Assembly (NCBI GenBank): GCA_949128115.1
Contig: OX421963.1
Location: forward strand, 38,795,979 to 38,859,978
Direction of reading: 5' to 3'
DNA length: 64,000 nt
Source of the DNA: Anaspis maculata
Lineage: Eukaryota; Arthropoda; Insecta; Coleoptera; Scraptiidae
This document shows, piece after piece, positions 1 to 12,041 of the stretch; positions within the stretch are counted from its first letter, which is position 1, and each line of letters opens with the position of its first letter. The position numbers were made by a program, and so were the translations under genes. The notes below the pieces were generated by a model, which was not told the origin of the DNA, did no database searches, and saw only the letters and a program-made list of their open reading frames with translations.

Positions 1-2075
1 GACCCTGTGCGATAAGAGGAGAGGGGGAAAAACTACAAAATTTTCGACCTCCCTCAGGTTTTTCCTCAATAACTTTTTCCCCTTACGTCTTACGGCAAAG
101 CATGCTGGTACTTTTTTGTAGACCGTTAAATTTCCCACAATTTCGATTCTTCAAACATATTTGTATGTAAATTCGTTACCGAGATATGGCGCTTCGAAAA
201 AAAGGTCATTCTTCAAATTTCGCAGAAAATGAAGAATTGCACCTTATTTCTTCTGTTATACCCGATTTATGATGAAATGTTGGGATTATGGTTTCTGGTT
301 ACAATCACCAACTATGGACCCCCCCTCCCGCTTTCCCCTTCTCCCACCCAACCCCAATTCAGAAAAACTAATTTTCTTCTCTGATGAAAGCCAAACATAT
401 TCATATCATGTTGGTATTGATAAGTATTAGTTACTTTTCAGATCGATATCTCCCCTACCCCTTCACTAACAGCTCGTCGCTGGGATGGGTAAGGTGGCTC
501 GTCGTTCTCCTGAGCGATCAGGCTCTCAATGACATCGTCGCCGTCGTCGTATTCGGCTAATATGTCTGGTGAGTCCTCCTCGTTCAAATCAGTTGCGGGG
601 GCGTTTTCGCAGGAGTGGTTTGTGCAGTGCTTGCACATTGCTGAGCACCGGACACCTGCTTTCTTGCAGCTGCAAGCTCCGGTGCTACAGCCTTTCTGCA
701 CTTGCAGGAAAAAATATGGAGGATGTCATCCGGCGCAGCATTTCTGGTTGTGGGGATTGGTAGGACCCTCGCCTAGTTAGGCTCCAGCCCCAAACCGATG
801 TGAGAAGTTCATTGCCTAACCACGCCTGTACTTGCTGGTAAGTGCAGAGGGAGTGGTACTTGGCAGCGTCCCTTGTTGGTGTTAGGCGGGCTATAGTTGC
901 AATTTATCTTTCGTCACTGATCGTGTGAATAATCAGTAGAGTAGGTCGTCGAGGTTGTAAACTGTAAACATAAACTGCTACGAGGAACTTTTCTCCAGCG
1001 TCATTGATCTGCTGAGGAGAGGAACTTTTCTGCAGCGTCATTGATCTGCTGAGGAGAGGAGTTTGGTGTGAGAAACGGGGCCACTGCTGCAGAGAGGGAA
1101 GTATTCTTCATGTAGGTGCTACAAATTTTCTTCTCCCCCAATCCATAGAGTGCTGAGTGGTATCACAACCACGCACTGCTTGGAGGAAAAGTATATCCTT
1201 GGGGGGAAAGGAGCAGGAGCTTGCCGAATAGCGGACACTGGGACCACTGCCTCTCCCACTTTTCTGAAGATAGATGTTCTTTGTGGACGTACCTAATGCT
1301 GTCAACAGAATAAGTATGTGCACATCTTCAGCAGAATGATGACGCTGTCCAATTTGCTGACCTTGTATATGGCGACGTTGACGATCATCACGTCGGTGTC
1401 CTCATATGCCTGCTTCACTTTGATGCTAGCATCGGTCATTGGTATCATCAACATCGAAATGGATGCGCTCTTGTTGTGATCGACTGCCAAGAACCTTTCT
1501 GGTGCTATGGTCATCATGGTAGATGAGGAGAACACAATTTTGGGTGCTGATTGTAGATAACGAAGAACAGCGAGATCGTTCTGCGGCTTTGGTACTTTCA
1601 TAGCCAGCGTTAGTGGGTGATGCATTAAATACAACAATCACATTGCTCCCAAATTGTCTCTTCACGTAGTTGATGTACGTAGAGCACAGCGTCTCGAATG
1701 AGGTTGTGGGAGTTTTGTTCCACACCACTTTATGTAACAGGTATCCTCTGTCTAAAGTTGATCATTGTAATCAGGAACCATAATTACAACAACATTTCAT
1801 CATAATTCGGGTGTACCTAACAGAATAAATAAGATGAAATTCTGCATTTTTCGCGAAATTTGAAAAATGACTTTTTCTTCGAAGCGCGATAGCTCGGTAC
1901 CGGATTGACATACAAACATGTTTGAATAGTCAAAATTGTAGGAAATTTAACGCTCAACAAAAAAGTAGCGAGATGCTTTGCCGTAGGAAGTGAGGGCAAA
2001 AAGTTATTGGGGAAAAACCTAAAGAAGGTCGAAAATTTTGTAGTTTTTCCCCCCCTCCTCTTTTTGCACAGGGTC
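1..2075. mobile_element. Long-TIR DNA element with decayed ORF
   Basis: The segment begins GACCCTGTGC and ends GCACAGGGTC. The inverted ends match over about 255 bp (1-262 against 1812-2075) with scattered mismatches. The interior carries broken minus-strand coding sequence, listed separately. The left flank lies outside the window, so no target duplication can be read. The superfamily is unknown to me. Confidence 0.75.
438..1728 (-). pseudogene. Decayed element protein with C-terminal CXC motif
   Basis: Read on the minus strand, three pieces lie in order but in different frames. At 1728-1426 the peptide includes TLCSTYINYVKRQFG. At 1637-1302 it has a run with KVKQAYEDTDVMIVNVAI, and at 1323-1108 one with LFLQAVRGCDTT. 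The open piece 701-438 ends in a cysteine array (CSTGACSCKKAGVRC, then CKHC and SCEN) resembling tesmin/TSO1 CXC domains. I recall similar proteins, with a GCDTT motif followed by a CXC tail, as high-copy families in aphids and cnidarians; that is memory, not a search. The frames are broken by indels, so it is not a functional gene. Confidence 0.6.
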
Positions 2076-2689
2076 CTTGAGGTCCAAAACTTGAGAAAAT
2101 ATTAATCAACTATTCCTGAACAACATCTGAAAGTTTGATTAACTTCCGACCTTTTTCCACCTAGCCCCAATTTTTCCAACCTGTCGACTGGACTAATAGT
2201 TACTTGACCGACTTTGAGATTTTTGAATTCACTAATTTTTGGAAAAAGTTCTTCGGGACAAATTTATCCCTGCAGTGATATGCAGTGGGATATATCTATC
2301 CCAACAGTAAGGAAATCCCATTTTTTTTCAAAAATGGTAATTGTCAGAAATTGAAAATAAGACCAAAATGTTACAGGCTGATGTCAAAAATATTGAAAAA
2401 ATCTAAACCAAGAACTAAACAGTCAAAACATATACGAAAAAATGATAAGCTTAGAACTAGACCCGACTAAATCAGACAAAAACATTGAAAAAATTCTCGG
2501 CTTGAAACTAAATTCAGATACGTTTCGAGATATAGAGCTAAAATAAGCAAAAAAAACATCAAAAATGATTGACTTGACAAGCTGATTCAAAGTTTGATAA
2601 TGCATCGTTGCTCAGATAGAGTAACCTCAAACTCCCACTGGATTCTACCAGGTTCCAGGTATGATATAGCGTAAAACAAACGCTTTGCT
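2076..2689. other. Unassigned repeat-like sequence
   Basis: No gene is visible. The motif TTCGGGACAAATTTATCCCTG at 2251-2271 recurs in diverged form and the same orientation at 3716-3736, so this may belong to the piggyBac-like element that ends at 3750. Confidence 0.3.
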
Positions 2690-3062
2690 TAGAATCCGCT
2701 TTCTCAGAATAAGCTTTGCATGGAATTTGCCTTGCTAAGAGTCCGCTTCGCTCAGAATCCGCTTCTGTCAGAATCCGCTTTGTTAGAATCCGCTTCTATC
2801 AGAATCCGTTTTGTTAGAATCCGCTTTGTTAGAATCCGCTTTGCTCAGAATCTGCTTTGTACCAAAATCCGCTTTGCTAAAAGTCCGCTTTGCTCAAAAT
2901 CTGCTTTGTACCAGAATTCGCTTTGCTGAGTTTGCTCTGCTCACAATCCGCTTTGCGCAGAATCCGTTTTGTAAGAATCCGTTTTGCTAAGAACCTACCT
3001 GCTTTGCTGAGAATTCGCTTTGTTAGAATCTGCTTTGCTCATCAGAATCAGCTCTGCTCATC
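2690..3062. repeat. AGAATCCGCTTTGCT minisatellite
   Basis: About 25 degenerate tandem copies of a 14-16 bp unit near AGAATCCGCTTTGCT, with small indels (GTTAGAATCC, GCTCAGAATC). Open frames through it read as Ile-Arg-Phe/Leu-Leu-Glu repeats and are not genes. Confidence 0.85.
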
Positions 3063-3319
3063 TACTGGACAGTGCAAGCAAAAACATGATCACAATACAG
3101 CAACCAGTGACAAAACAAACTGAACAAAAAACAGAAAAAAATGACACGGGACTTCCTGATGTCATATATGTCAGGGTATCTGATATGATGACTGTCATAA
3201 CAGGGATCGTCCGCGATGTCAGATTTAGACCTCCAGTCAATTCCTGCAGTTCCTTATGTCGAAGCGGCCTGTTTACGCTTGAAAATAGTCAAAAATAGTC
3301 AAAATAGTCAAAAACCTCA

Positions 3320-3750
3320 CCTTGAGGTTTGATTACTGTTGGGACGAAATTGTCCCCCGCGATATTACTGCAGGGACATTTTTGTCCCACCGTGAATTTT
3401 GGACATAGAACTGTTACAAAATATCGGAGAGATACCTATCTGATATCTGGGGTGTGTAGTCACAGACAATACACACAAACTGACATAAAAACAGAGGTGA
3501 ACTTGCACAAAAACTGGAGAAAATCGGTTACTCGACTGGTCTTGCTCAAATCCTAGCGTGCACAGACGGAGGAACAGCTGACATTGGGTTATGCGACGTT
3601 GCATTGATGGAGTTTTTGTGACTGAAATCCCATGCCAAGGCATACGGATACTGAATAATCCCGTCCCCGTGTTATTTCAAGCAACGAGTTCAAGTACAGT
3701 AATTTTCAAATTTTCTTCGGGACGAATCTATCCCTGCAGTATTGAAAGGG
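3320..3750 (-). mobile_element. End of a piggyBac-like element
   Basis: Read on the minus strand from 3754 the sequence is TTAA, then CCCTTTCAATACTGCAGGGA. A CCC-led end next to TTAA is typical of piggyBac elements. The TTAA at 3751-3754 matches a TTAA inside the foldback element that resumes at 3751. Related GGGAC...GTCCC motifs lie at 3340-3390. The other end is not found in the window. Confidence 0.5.
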
Positions 3751-5088
3751 TTAAACCTTCGTACTGTTTCGTTATATTTGCCTAAATGCAAACGTACAAC
3801 TCTTACGCAAACATTGGAAGCATCTGTCATTATCTTTGTGCCAGTCTTACTGTTGAACAAAAAATTTCTTTGTGCGGGTCAGATAAATTACATTTAATCG
3901 TTTTTCCACACAAGAAAACGATAAAGCAACATGTATTTTGTATGTTTTCTAATAACTCGTATCCATTGAACCCATTTATGGCATTTAAATTTCAATAACA
4001 GCATTTTTGAAGATGTTGTCAGCAAAAAAATGAATAAATTTTACCCGCCTGTTTAGCAGCAATTTTTTCAATTTTACCAAACACCGTTTGCGAAAATTTC
4101 ATACGGAATGAAAACCTCAAACTCTTCTCGAACGATATCGTGCCTGGCTTAACGGCGGCACGCACTTGAAAGTCTGAAAAACTAATTTTTTTTTTCGAGA
4201 AGTCCTGTTTCACCCGCGTGCGGCCGTGCCTATACTTGACATAGACCGGACTGATTACACGAGCTTGGAAATGTACTCTTTTCCAGCTTTAAAACGCGAC
4301 CATTATTATTAAGACTTTGTACATTGATTTATGAAGTAATTATATATTATTTTATCACTAATGGTCGTGTTTTAAAGCTGGAGAAGAGTACATTTCCAAG
4401 CTTGTGTAATCAGTCCGGTCTATGTCAAGTAGGCACGGCCGCACGCGGGTAAAATGAAACCGCTCGAAAAGAAATCAGTTCCTACACTTTCAAAAAGCAT
4501 GCCGCGGTTAAGCCAGATATAATATCATTAGAAAAGAGTTCCAGCTTGTCATTCCCTATAAAATTTTCGAGAACGGTGTTTGGTAAAATTGAAAAAACTG
4601 CTGCTGAACAGACAGGTAAAAATTATTCACTTCTTAGCGAGCAACATCTTCAAAAATGCTGTTTTTGAAATTTTAACGCCATGAATGGGTCCAGTGAGTA
4701 CAAGTTATTAGAAAACATCCAAAATACATGTTGCTCCATCGTTTTCTAGTGTGAAAAAACAATTAAATGTGATTTATCTGACCCGCACAAAGAAATCTTT
4801 TTTTTCAACAGTAAGACTGGCACAGAGCTGATGACAAATGCTTCCAATGTTTGCGTCACGGTTGTACGTTTGCATTGAGGCAAATAAAATAAAAAAGTAC
4901 GGGGGTTTAACAGGTCTTTTTGCACCTTCAAGACATCCTTTACCTTTGGGTAGATGTGGAGGAATCAGCACAACTCGTTTTTGGGCGGAAACTCAGTGGT
5001 AGATACCTACTGACCTTACGAAGAGTTTGACACCATAAAAGCTTTGGTCGGAATTTTTTCTATCCAAAATGACCTACCGCCTGGCCTA
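3751..5088. mobile_element. Foldback element, copy 1, left arm truncated
   Basis: The arms at about 3755-4310 and 4330-4920 are inverted copies of each other around an AT-rich centre near 4325. The right end is CCGCCTGGCCTA at 5077-5088. A complete relative lies at 59176-60700. The left outer ~170 bp is missing because a piggyBac-like end abuts at TTAA. Confidence 0.75.
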
Positions 5089-7820
5089 TGATGAAAGAAG
5101 TGTGAATTTGTTTTCACTGACGGAACAAGTGATTTTTCAAATGAAAAGTACCTACCTACTAGAAGGTGGTAGTTATTCTTCAGAAATGGAAGCTGTAGAC
5201 ATATGCTTTGCTATATTGTTTTAGCTCTTCAGTACAGCATACCAGACACGAAAATTTCTGTAAAACTAGGTACCAAGAGGGTTGTACAGACTTTCAACAA
5301 CATACCTCTGCAGCCGGGAGACATCAAATGATCGCCAAACCCTGCTGGTAAAGGCAATAATCTCAATATTATTCATAAACATTGCTTTTTCTTGAAGAAC
5401 CGTCGACTTAATTCATAACATGAAAGTGTGAAACTGTTTTCACTGACGGAACATGTGACTTTTCAAACAAAAAGTACCTACTAAGGTGGTAGTTTTCCTT
5501 TGGAAATGAAAGTCGACGAGTTTTTTTAGAGAAAAAACAACGTTTACAAATTATAACATTGAGCTTGCCGAAAGGCGTAAAAAACCAGCAGGGTTTGGCG
5601 ATCATTGATGTCTCCCAGCTGCAGAGGTATGTAGTTGAGAATCTATACAACTCTCTTGATATTTTACAGAAATTCATCTAAACTACTCAACATTTGAAAT
5701 GTCGGTATCGAAAATTTTGCCCTTTTTCAAAACGGTTCCTATAACTTCGGATTGTCCAACCGATTCCGATTTTTGTGATTTTTTTTTCAAATTCTAACGA
5801 AATAATCATGAAGTCTGATGTCCTATCTCGGGATGGTTTTTGAATTTTCCTGATTAGAAGTCCAACAGTGAGGACATCATTTTTTGTATAAGTTGCATTT
5901 TAGTCATTTCGGTTGGCAATAAAATCGCATTTCTGATGATAAGAACCTGTAATTTTGCATGCTTCTTGCTTGAACTGTTAAAAACTGGTGCGCCCTCAGA
6001 AACCTTCGTTTTACTTTCCCGATTCGTGTTCTCGAATGAAAAGGAAAATATTGTGAACGCGCAAAAAATTTGTTTCTTTTTTAAAACTCTTTTTTAAGGT
6101 GCATCCAATCGATTTTTTCAGACCAAAGTCGGTCTGTCTGTGTGTCTATAACTCTGTGTAATCGTCCATGATAACTCTCAAACGATACATCCAATCCACA
6201 TTCCCCGTCCAAGCAATTACTTGCGCGCATACCTGTGAACGCAGATTCCTGATAGTCATATACTCTGATAGTACATTCAGCTACTACAGACCGCCAGTTG
6301 TATCCTCACAGGTATGCATGATGGTGTCATGGGAAAAGTGGATTGAGCTAAAATTTGGTATGCAGCCATGGTATAGGCGTCTAATGAACTTATGTGATTT
6401 TGGTTAAAATCCGCCATTAGAGGGCGCACTTATTGAATTGTATCTAGGGAACCTAATTATCACGCGACCGGTCGGCCGGCGTAAGGGTACCGCATTCTGG
6501 CTGAGCGTTTGTTTACTAAATGGCCTCACGGAGTTAGGGAGTGACAGCTGTCGGCATCACGGAAGGCCATAGGCGTCCGTCTCAACGGGCTCTAGCTGTC
6601 AAGAGCGTGTTTATTTTGGATTTAGGTGTACAAATTCGTGTGAGAGGTGGATATGACTTGCCCGATGAGTTTCAAAACACGTCTTTTATGCTGCTATATG
6701 AATGAAATTTTCATGTATGTTCGGTTGAGGACATCAAGCAACAGCACCGGACCCCGCAAATTTCCTTTTCTCTCCGCTCATGATAAATTTTGACACATAG
6801 CTGAATTTTAGCCCCTCCCATCGGCCCTTAGCAACGGATGATTGCGTAACCCTTGTACAGCCAAAGCTGTCGATAATCTAGCAACCCTAATTGTATCAAT
6901 ATCGGAATTTTTGACGTACAGACCTCAAATTGAAAATGTAGATTTTTTGTTGGTTCAGAAACACATTCTAAAATTTCAGTTTGAATATGTTTCAAAAATA
7001 TAACCTCAATTTCTTATTTTGTTAAAGATGTCCAAAATGCTTCTTTTCCAAAAGAAAATCATATTATCTCTTGTTGAACTTCTGATCTGGAAAATTCAAA
7101 AACCATTTCGAGACAAGACATCAATCAGGCTTCATGATTATATCGTTAGAATTTGAAAAAAAATTGTTCACAAAAACGGTGATCCTATTGAACTAAGCAC
7201 AATTTTGCAATGCTTTACATTCCACCCTGTAACCTGTAACGAATGTAATTAATTTGGATTTCATGGGCGTTGCCAAGGAAAGTCTGCTCAGCAACTCCTC
7301 AAAAATCTAAGCGAATGCTTATGCTTATTTTTTATTAATACTGCCCAATAGCAACAATTTATTGTCAATAGAAGGTAGGCGAACACCAGTCTGGCGGTGT
7401 CACCTGTCAAACGTTTCTATTTTTAGTAGCAAGAATTTACGATTTCTGGGCGTTAATCAGAGTAAAGTGAATAAAACAGTACATTACACTTATCTAATAA
7501 GATGTATATTGTCACACTGCTCGCAAGCTCGTCGTGCCCCAAAACCAGTCGTGTGACAATATTATGTCTTATAAAACTCGTATAATAATATACTAATTTC
7601 GTGTCTGGTAGCTGTACTGAATAAGAGCTAAAACAATATAGCGAAACATTATGTCTACAGCTTCCATTTCAGAAGAAAAAATACTACCTTCTAGTAGGTA
7701 GGTACTTTCCGTTTGGAAAGTCACTTGTTCCGTCAGTGAAAAGAGTTTTACACTTCTTTCATCTTAATCGCCGGTTCTTTGGGACAAAGCAACGTTTATA
7801 AAAATTGAAATACCAATAAT
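5089..7820. mobile_element. Nested foldback complex
   Basis: Several inverted pairs are nested here: 5090-5250 with about 7600-7765, 5255-5345 with 5570-5680, 5375-5460 with 7735-7815, and 5775-5860 with 7085-7185. The AGTACCTACC...ACTTGTTCCGTCAGTGAAAA block occurs three times. The interior (5700-7260) has no credible ORF. A partial copy of the hairpin MITE at 7972 lies at 7263-7348. A short hairpin around 7525-7560 has the stem TATTGTCACAC. Confidence 0.6.
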
Positions 7821-7971
7821 ATACCGTTATGTTCAAAAAAGTCCATAAGAGGGGAGGCTGTGTAAACAAGACCGTGAAGACCAGGCGAGTTTTCTTTGAG
7901 GTTCCCGGATTTGACCTCACTTGACTAGGTACTCACTTTTCCTCACCTGAAAAACACTATTCAAGGATCAA

Positions 7972-8103
7972 GGGTGGTGTGTATAAAAATTTAGCAAAGG
8001 CTTCTACTTCGATTTTAGAGGAGTTGCTAAGCAAGTTTTTTCTAGAAACTCCTCAAAAATCTAAGCAAACGCTTATTTGCTTACTTTTCATTCACACCAC
8101 CCC
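7972..8103. mobile_element. 132-bp hairpin MITE
   Basis: It starts GGGTGGTGTG and ends CACACCACCC, and most of the length folds on itself. Related copies occur at 29596-29730 and, truncated, at 7263-7348. Confidence 0.7.
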
Positions 8104-8779
8104 AAGTAAGTCCCGTCTATCCGAGCGTCTATCCATTATCCACCGATCATTGAACATTGAACAGCTGAGAGAATATATGACACAACGGTATCAGTGAAAA
8201 ATGCATCAGCAACATCAGGCCTAACCCCCCCCCCCCCCGCGCGCAGGAGTCAGAAAACGTTTAAAAATCAGAAAAGATGAGTCCAGTTATGTATGCGCGA
8301 AACTGGAGGTCATTTTCAACAATTTCTGTAATCTATTCTTCAGCGACTAGTCTTGCAGAAATGAGTACAGGTAAGTACCTACGTAACTACCTACCCAACA
8401 CACATAGTAGGTAGGTACTCATTCCTACTTAACAAGAGATAGACGGTAGACCTACTCGCCGTACCTAAACAATATCATGATTTTAGGCGAAGGTATATGT
8501 AGGTATATACTGTATCTATACCTACCAATCAATTCTTTAGTAGAGGTGTAACCTGGCATTAGGGTTGAACTTTGCAACAATGCAGCCGTATATACCTTCA
8601 TATAGGTTTATTATTGAAAACCATAAAGGCATTTCGAAATGTCGCTGATTTTACTTAATGTCGAGGCTAACGCCCTTTCGAAGTTTTGCTCCTGCGACTG
8701 TGAAAACTATAAAAATGAAAGTATCAATTAAGTGATAAGTACAGGGTGATTCATATCAGAGGGTGAGATTTCTCCCTAG
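8104..8779. other. Intergenic stretch with poly-C and GTAGGTA motifs
   Basis: A 14-base C run lies at 8225-8238. Around 8370-8520 there are many interleaved GTAGGTA/TACCTAC motifs. I see no gene. Confidence 0.5.
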
Positions 8780-10440
8780 ATATTTTATAGTCCAGTCAAA
8801 TTAAGCAAAAATCTGGCCAAACCGGAAATAAATTCGGAAGTTGACAAAATTTGGTGGATCGATGCAGAATTTAACGTTTAACAACATACTGAAATTCCTG
8901 ATAATTCCAAGGCTTGGATTTTTTTTTTAGAATCAATAAAAGAGCGCCATCCTTGAAAATTTTCGATTTTTTCTGAATAACTTTTGAACTATTACCTTTA
9001 GAACATCAATACCTGCGAAGCAAATGTAGCCCGTTGAATTCTCAGAAGATTAGTACCAAACTCATTACTTCGTGGTCAATAGTCTCTGAGATACAGCGTC
9101 TGCCAAAACTCAGTGAAAATGACTCAAAATTTATTTCCGGATTTTACGTAACAAGTTGCATAGTGTCAGTTCAGGGGCTGTAACGTGGACAGAAAATGTG
9201 CCGATTCCAATGTGTTTCACATTTTTGGAAAGCCATTTCAATATTCGGTATCACAAGTTTGTCAAGAAGTCGCCAACTTCAAAATGGTACTTTCTCTCGA
9301 CCTTTGAAATCTATACTTGAAGTCCCGAAGAATCCTCAAAAAATCGATTATTTCCAAACCATGCCATTTGCTTTATTTTTCAAGTATGGAAAAACCATCT
9401 AGAGAATATGTGAAGAATTGAATACCAAAAAAATAACATGTTTCAGAATCTTTTTCCTAGTGATGGTTCCTGAGGTATATGGGTTAAAAGACCAAAACGA
9501 GTAAAACGACCTATTTGGAGAAAAAGATAGGTAGTCCGGACACTAACTGCTGAATACTGTACGGCCCTTGCATTTGATGATACAAAATGCCACTTAGCAG
9601 ACGTAGTGAACATACTAATGTACTTTCCACGTCTGCCAAGTGGCATCTTACACCTAAAATGCAAGGTCCGTACAGTATTCAGCAGTTTGTGTCCGAACTA
9701 CCAATTTTTTTTTCAAATAGGTCGTTTTAGTCCTCCAACCCATATACCTCAGGAACCATCACAGGGAGAAAGATTCTGAAAGATGTTGTTTTTTTGGTAT
9801 TCAATCCTTCACATATTCTCTAGATGGTTTTTTCCATACTTGAAAAATGAAGCAAATGGCATGGTTTGAAAATAATCGATTTTTGGGGATTATTCGGGAC
9901 TTCAAGTATAGATTTCAAAGGTCGAGGAAAAGTACCATTTTGGAGTTGGCGACTTCTAGACAAAAGTGTGACACCAAATGTTGAATTGGCTTTCCAAAAA
10001 TGTAAAACACACTGAAATCCGCACATTTGCTGTCCACGTTACAGCTCTTGAACTGACACTATGCAAATTGTTACGTAAAATCCGGAAATAAATTTTGAGT
10101 CATTTTCACTGCGTTCTAGCAGACGCTGTATCTCAGAAACTATCGACCACAAAGTGCTGAATTTAACACTGATCTCTTGAGAATTCAACAGGCTACATTT
10201 GCTCCGCGTTTTTGTGTTCTAAAGGTGATAGTTTTCGAGTTATTCAGTAAAAATCGAAAATTTCTAAGGATGGCGCTCTTTTATTGGTCCTAGAAAAAAA
10301 GCCAAGCCTTGGAATTCTTGGGAATTTCAGTATGTTATTCCACGTTAAATTCTGCATCGATCCACCAAATTTCGTCAACTTCCGAATTTATTTCCGGTTA
10401 AAACCTATTTTGACTGGACTATTAAGTCCTGTAAATATAA
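8780..10440. mobile_element. 1.66-kb palindromic element
   Basis: The arms of about 830 bp pair around a centre near 9615 (AGACGTAGTGA against TCCACGTCT). The outer match pairs ATAGTCCAGTCAAAT near 8785 with TTTTGACTGGACTAT near 10415. Small ORFs at 9196-9402 (+) and 9820-10026 (-) are mirror images of each other, not genes. Confidence 0.8.
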
Positions 10441-10674
10441 AAATATGCAAAATTTTAATGAAACTCGAAAAAAAGAAGCGAGTGGTGATTCGGTAACTCG
10501 TTCAGAATTTGATAGGAACAGCATACTGTTACGGAACTCGCTGGAGACCACGACGTGCGAATAAGACACATACCTGCAGAATTGGCGGAGGAGCCGTGCT
10601 CAGAAAACTAGTAGAAATATTCGCGAAGCGAGGCTTGGCATGTCTTCCAGGCCAAGGAGGAGGGTCCATATGCA

Positions 10675-10905
10675 GCAGTCCACGGCGAAATCAGCCCACA
10701 GCTCAAACGTCCCACGGGAAAAAGATCCACGACGCACTTATCCCCGAGCTCTGACACCGCGAAGATAGCCACTGCTCAAACGTCCCACCGGAAAGAACTC
10801 CACGACTCATTTCTCCCCGAGTTCTACCACCGCCACGACATCCACTGCTAAAACTATCCACCGGGAAAAGGTCCACCACGCATTTATCCACTCTGTCAGG
10901 TGTCT
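10675..10905. repeat. Satellite-like ~75-bp tandem repeat, locus 1
   Basis: About three units of the pattern GCTCAAACGTCCCACCGGAA ... CATTTATCCCCGAG ... CCGCGAAGATATCCACT. The same unit forms larger blocks at 24963-25390 and 29040-29300. The sequence after the last unit (CTGTCAGGTG then CATAGACATGGCAAAACTAG) is also shared with 25376-25420. Confidence 0.75.
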
Positions 10906-11040
10906 TCGCCCATAGACATGGCAAAACTAGATGAAGTTTGGGCTGTGTGTTTCTGGTCGCCATCGGCCGATCGCGGCCTGAATCGCAGCCCACTAAAATC
11001 ATGTAGAAATCAGATAGCCTATACCTCTTCGCATCTCCAA

Positions 11041-11179
11041 AGCTTATTTAGCCGCAAAGTTTTAATTTTAGCCGTAAGCGCTGTATCGTTTATTGGCTGT
11101 TCTGAGGAGGCTGGTTCATAAGAGCCAATGATCGTCGCTGCGCTTGCGACTAAAATTAAAACTTGCGGCTAAATAAGCT
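11041..11179. mobile_element. Short TIR MITE (AGCTTATTTAG)
   Basis: AGCTTATTTAGCCGCAAAGT at the left pairs with ACTTGCGGCTAAATAAGCT at the right; the stem continues through TTTTAATTTTAG. It shares its end type with the element at 29444-29928. Confidence 0.7.
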
Positions 11180-12041
11180 GACTGAACAGCCATTCCATGA
11201 TAACGGCCGGGGCAAAATTTCCATGTTTTATTTTGGATAAAGATTTCATTTTGTGGGATATCGGGATATCCATCGCTTTTAACTTTGTATTGATATGTCT
11301 TATTTATTATTTTATCTATACGTTGCGTTGTTTCAGAAATATTGCTATCCCAGTAGGTCATGAAAATCTAAATGCAGCTTTAGATTTAGTTACAAAAAAC
11401 GTCAAATCAAAAGTGTAAATCTCATGGAAACTTCATTATTTATTTTCAGGTTATAAGTCAGATCTTTCACTCCTTTCAGTCAGAAAGTATTCCTTCAGTT
11501 TTTTATTGAGTATCACGTGCGGCACCCCATTCAAGGTGCACTTGAAGAAAGATACATGCAGTTTTGATGTCGAACCGTCTCTGTTTCCGATCTCAGGACT
11601 AAAAAAAATAGGCACCTGGAGAGTCAGCAGATTTCGTTCTTGCCACAGTCTCAATCAACATTGTGCACATAAGTATCACACAGGTAGATAGTGAAGCAGT
11701 AAAGCAAACTCCATGGCCTTGAGAGGAATCAGATATCAAGGAACATCTGCTTCTAAAGCCGAGTTACGCTGTTCTACTTCAACTGAGCCTTTTAGTGGAG
11801 ACAGAAGCACGGCATCTGGTAGGATATGGCACAACAGACTGTACTGTACCTACTCTTTTGATTGAGAACGGGCACCTGGCTGATTTTTTCCTCGACTGGG
11901 CTCAGGGATCCACGGCCACTTTTTGGTTGTAGTGACACACCTTGGATTCTTTTTGCCAGTATTCGTTTGACCGTGCAGTACGTTACTAAAGATCTGACTT
12001 TCTGATTATTTGGCGATTGTTATTAGGAAGAAAATACGCAA

